From NCBI GenBank assembly GCA_041584055.1, contig JBFHER010000083.1, positions 1-14,196 on the forward strand: a stretch of 14,196 nucleotides of DNA. Direction: 5' to 3'. Under the pieces are notes generated by a model. That model ran no database searches and was not told the DNA's origin. It worked only from the letters and a program-made list of their open reading frames with translations. The translations under genes and the position numbers were made by a program. Shown piece by piece: positions 13,042 to 14,196 of this stretch. Numbering within the stretch: position 1 is the first letter of the stretch; each line of letters opens with the position of its first letter. Source of the DNA: JBFHER01 sp041584055. Lineage in GTDB: Bacteria; Bacteroidota; Bacteroidia; Bacteroidales; UBA5342.

Positions 13042-14196
13042 ATGGCAAATGCTACAGTAAGTATTTTTTTAGACAGCTCGTACACAAAAAAAGATGGTAC
13101 GTCTCGTTTTTACATTAGGGTTACTCTAAACCGAAAAACTAAAAAGATTCCTTTAAATCTTTTTCTTAAACCTGAGTACTACAATCCCAAAACCAAAAAG
13201 ATTAAAGAAATCAGGGAAGTGCCTGATGCGAAAAAAAACAACCTCTATTTAAAAGATAAGGAAAGCGAGGTTGAGCAAATCATCATTGAATTAGAGAGAA
13301 GAAAACAATCTGTAACCTTTGAAAGTATTTTAAGCCTTTACTCAAATAGTGAAGTTAACGGAAGCTTTATCGAATTTGCAAAAACAAGACTAAAGGAAGA
13401 GAGAAATAGAATTAAAACATCCACTTATAAGGGGTTAGAATTCGGCATTATAAAGCTTGAAAGATACCAAGCTAATGTTACCATTTATGAAATTGATGAG
13501 AATTGGCTTGAAAAATACCGCAACTATCTGATAGAACACCTCAATAACAAGCCAAACACAATTTATGATAGCATGTCAATGATACGAAAATTCATAACCT
13601 ATGCTCATAAAAAGAATATTATTGACAGAAATCCATTTAGCAATTTTTCATTCTTGAAAGAAGATGGTAAAAAAGACCACCTTTCATTAAAAGAATTGGA
13701 TATGCTTCATGATTATTACAACAGCGAACAATTCTTAAAAATCTACAAGAAGGATAATCGAGGGAAAACTTACCTAACTGGAATGAAATACCAGGAAACG
13801 CTTCAACACATCTTAATTAGTTGCTATTGCGGATTAAGGCTCTCTGACCTGAAAAAATTAAGATTCAAACATATTGAAAACAACATGATTATTATGCCGA
13901 TGGAAAAAAGCCGGAAGGATAAAGAAAAAATGCTCCGAATTCCAATCACAGAAAGGCTTAAATCGGTTCTTAATTTAGATGGTGATAAAAAGCCAAACGA
14001 CAAGATTTATCAGGGCTTTGTGCGGAATAGCTCCGATATAAATCCCATGTTACGCTTTATAATGAATACGGTGGGCATAAAAAAACACCTCTCATTTCAT
14101 TGCACAAGGCACACTTTTGCTGTTAGTGCATTGACTTTAGGTATGTCTCTTGAGACTGTATCTGATATTATGGGGCATAATGATTTAAGAACTACT
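13042..14196 (+). CDS. Tyrosine recombinase (integrase), C terminus beyond the window
   Basis: 385 codons are open to the window edge. The N-terminal part (MANATVSIFLDSSYTKKDGTSRFYIRVTLNRKTKKIPL, in two pieces around G19) is the Arm_DNA-bind-like domain of Bacteroidota integrases. About residues 105-205 form the SAM-like core-binding domain (IEFAKTRLKEE, YDSMSMIRKFITYAHKKNII). The catalytic domain shows R266 in CGLRLSDL, H353 and R356 in SFHCTRHTF, and H379 in DIMGHNDLRTT. The nucleophilic tyrosine, expected within about 5-10 residues, lies past the right edge. It starts about 220 nt from the tRNA-Leu 3' fragment and reads away from it, so it is probably the enzyme that inserted this element. 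ATG 13042 follows an AT-rich leader without Shine-Dalgarno sequence. This is the first gene of a mobile element continuing to the right. Confidence 0.9.
   Translation, partial: MANATVSIFLDSSYTKKDGTSRFYIRVTLNRKTKKIPLNLFLKPEYYNPKTKKIKEIREVPDAKKNNLYLKDKESEVEQIIIELERRKQSVTFESILSLYSNSEVNGSFIEFAKTRLKEERNRIKTSTYKGLEFGIIKLERYQANVTIYEIDENWLEKYRNYLIEHLNNKPNTIYDSMSMIRKFITYAHKKNIIDRNPFSNFSFLKEDGKKDHLSLKELDMLHDYYNSEQFLKIYKKDNRGKTYLTGMKYQETLQHILISCYCGLRLSDLKKLRFKHIENNMIIMPMEKSRKDKEKMLRIPITERLKSVLNLDGDKKPNDKIYQGFVRNSSDINPMLRFIMNTVGIKKHLSFHCTRHTFAVSALTLGMSLETVSDIMGHNDLRTT

Overview
The window looks like a chromosomal segment of a member of the Bacteroidota, and its right end runs into an integrated mobile element. 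The evidence is the low G+C content, start codons without clear Shine-Dalgarno sequences, and five perfect TAnnTTTG (-7 type) promoter boxes in front of genes. Several proteins also have the form typical of that phylum: a TPR sensor kinase with a periplasmic repeat domain, an AraC-type regulator carrying an HMA-like CxxC domain, an SO_0444-type permease fused to an HMA domain, and a coiled-coil membrane protein. I cannot place it below phylum level.

Left part (1-3281). A DUF1016/YhcG-type nuclease gene runs off the left edge and is broken by two apparent frameshifts. Next come a HAD phosphatase and an aldo/keto reductase on the minus strand, translationally coupled through an ATGA overlap and probably forming a small carbonyl/sugar-phosphate metabolism operon. 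A lone plus-strand gene for a signal-peptide, coiled-coil, single-TM protein follows and ends in a good hairpin terminator.

Middle part (3282-10131). A large periplasmic-TPR histidine kinase and a beta-carbonic anhydrase form a minus-strand pair 20 nt apart, with no response regulator nearby. Diverging from them is a metal-themed plus-strand group: an HMA-like/AraC regulator behind a nearly leaderless promoter, a Cu/Zn-type efflux permease with its own C-terminal MTCNHC metal-binding domain, an outer-membrane beta-barrel protein, and a small exported FMN-binding protein with a SGAT flavinylation motif and a CxxxxC pair. My reading is that the regulator senses a soft metal ion and controls export. 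The barrel and flavoprotein form a second short operon with its own promoter, and their link to metal export is only inferred.

Right part (10132-14196). A membrane-anchored phosphatidylserine decarboxylase and a VIT1/CCC1-family iron/manganese transporter stand alone behind their own promoters. A tandem array of three approximately 117-bp units follows. Each unit contains the last 16 nt of a tRNA-Leu gene plus a rho-independent terminator. The array abuts a 3' half of tRNA-Leu(GAG) that has lost its 5' half. Beyond it are direct repeats and a palindrome, then a tyrosine recombinase gene cut by the window edge. The best explanation is that an integrative element entered a tRNA-Leu gene at the anticodon loop. 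This window holds the displaced 3' end and the integrase-proximal end of the element; an intact tRNA-Leu should lie at the far end, outside the window.

The tandem tRNA-tail/terminator array is the least expected structure here. The HMA-sensor/HMA-permease/barrel/flavoprotein neighbourhood is the most promising functional unit.
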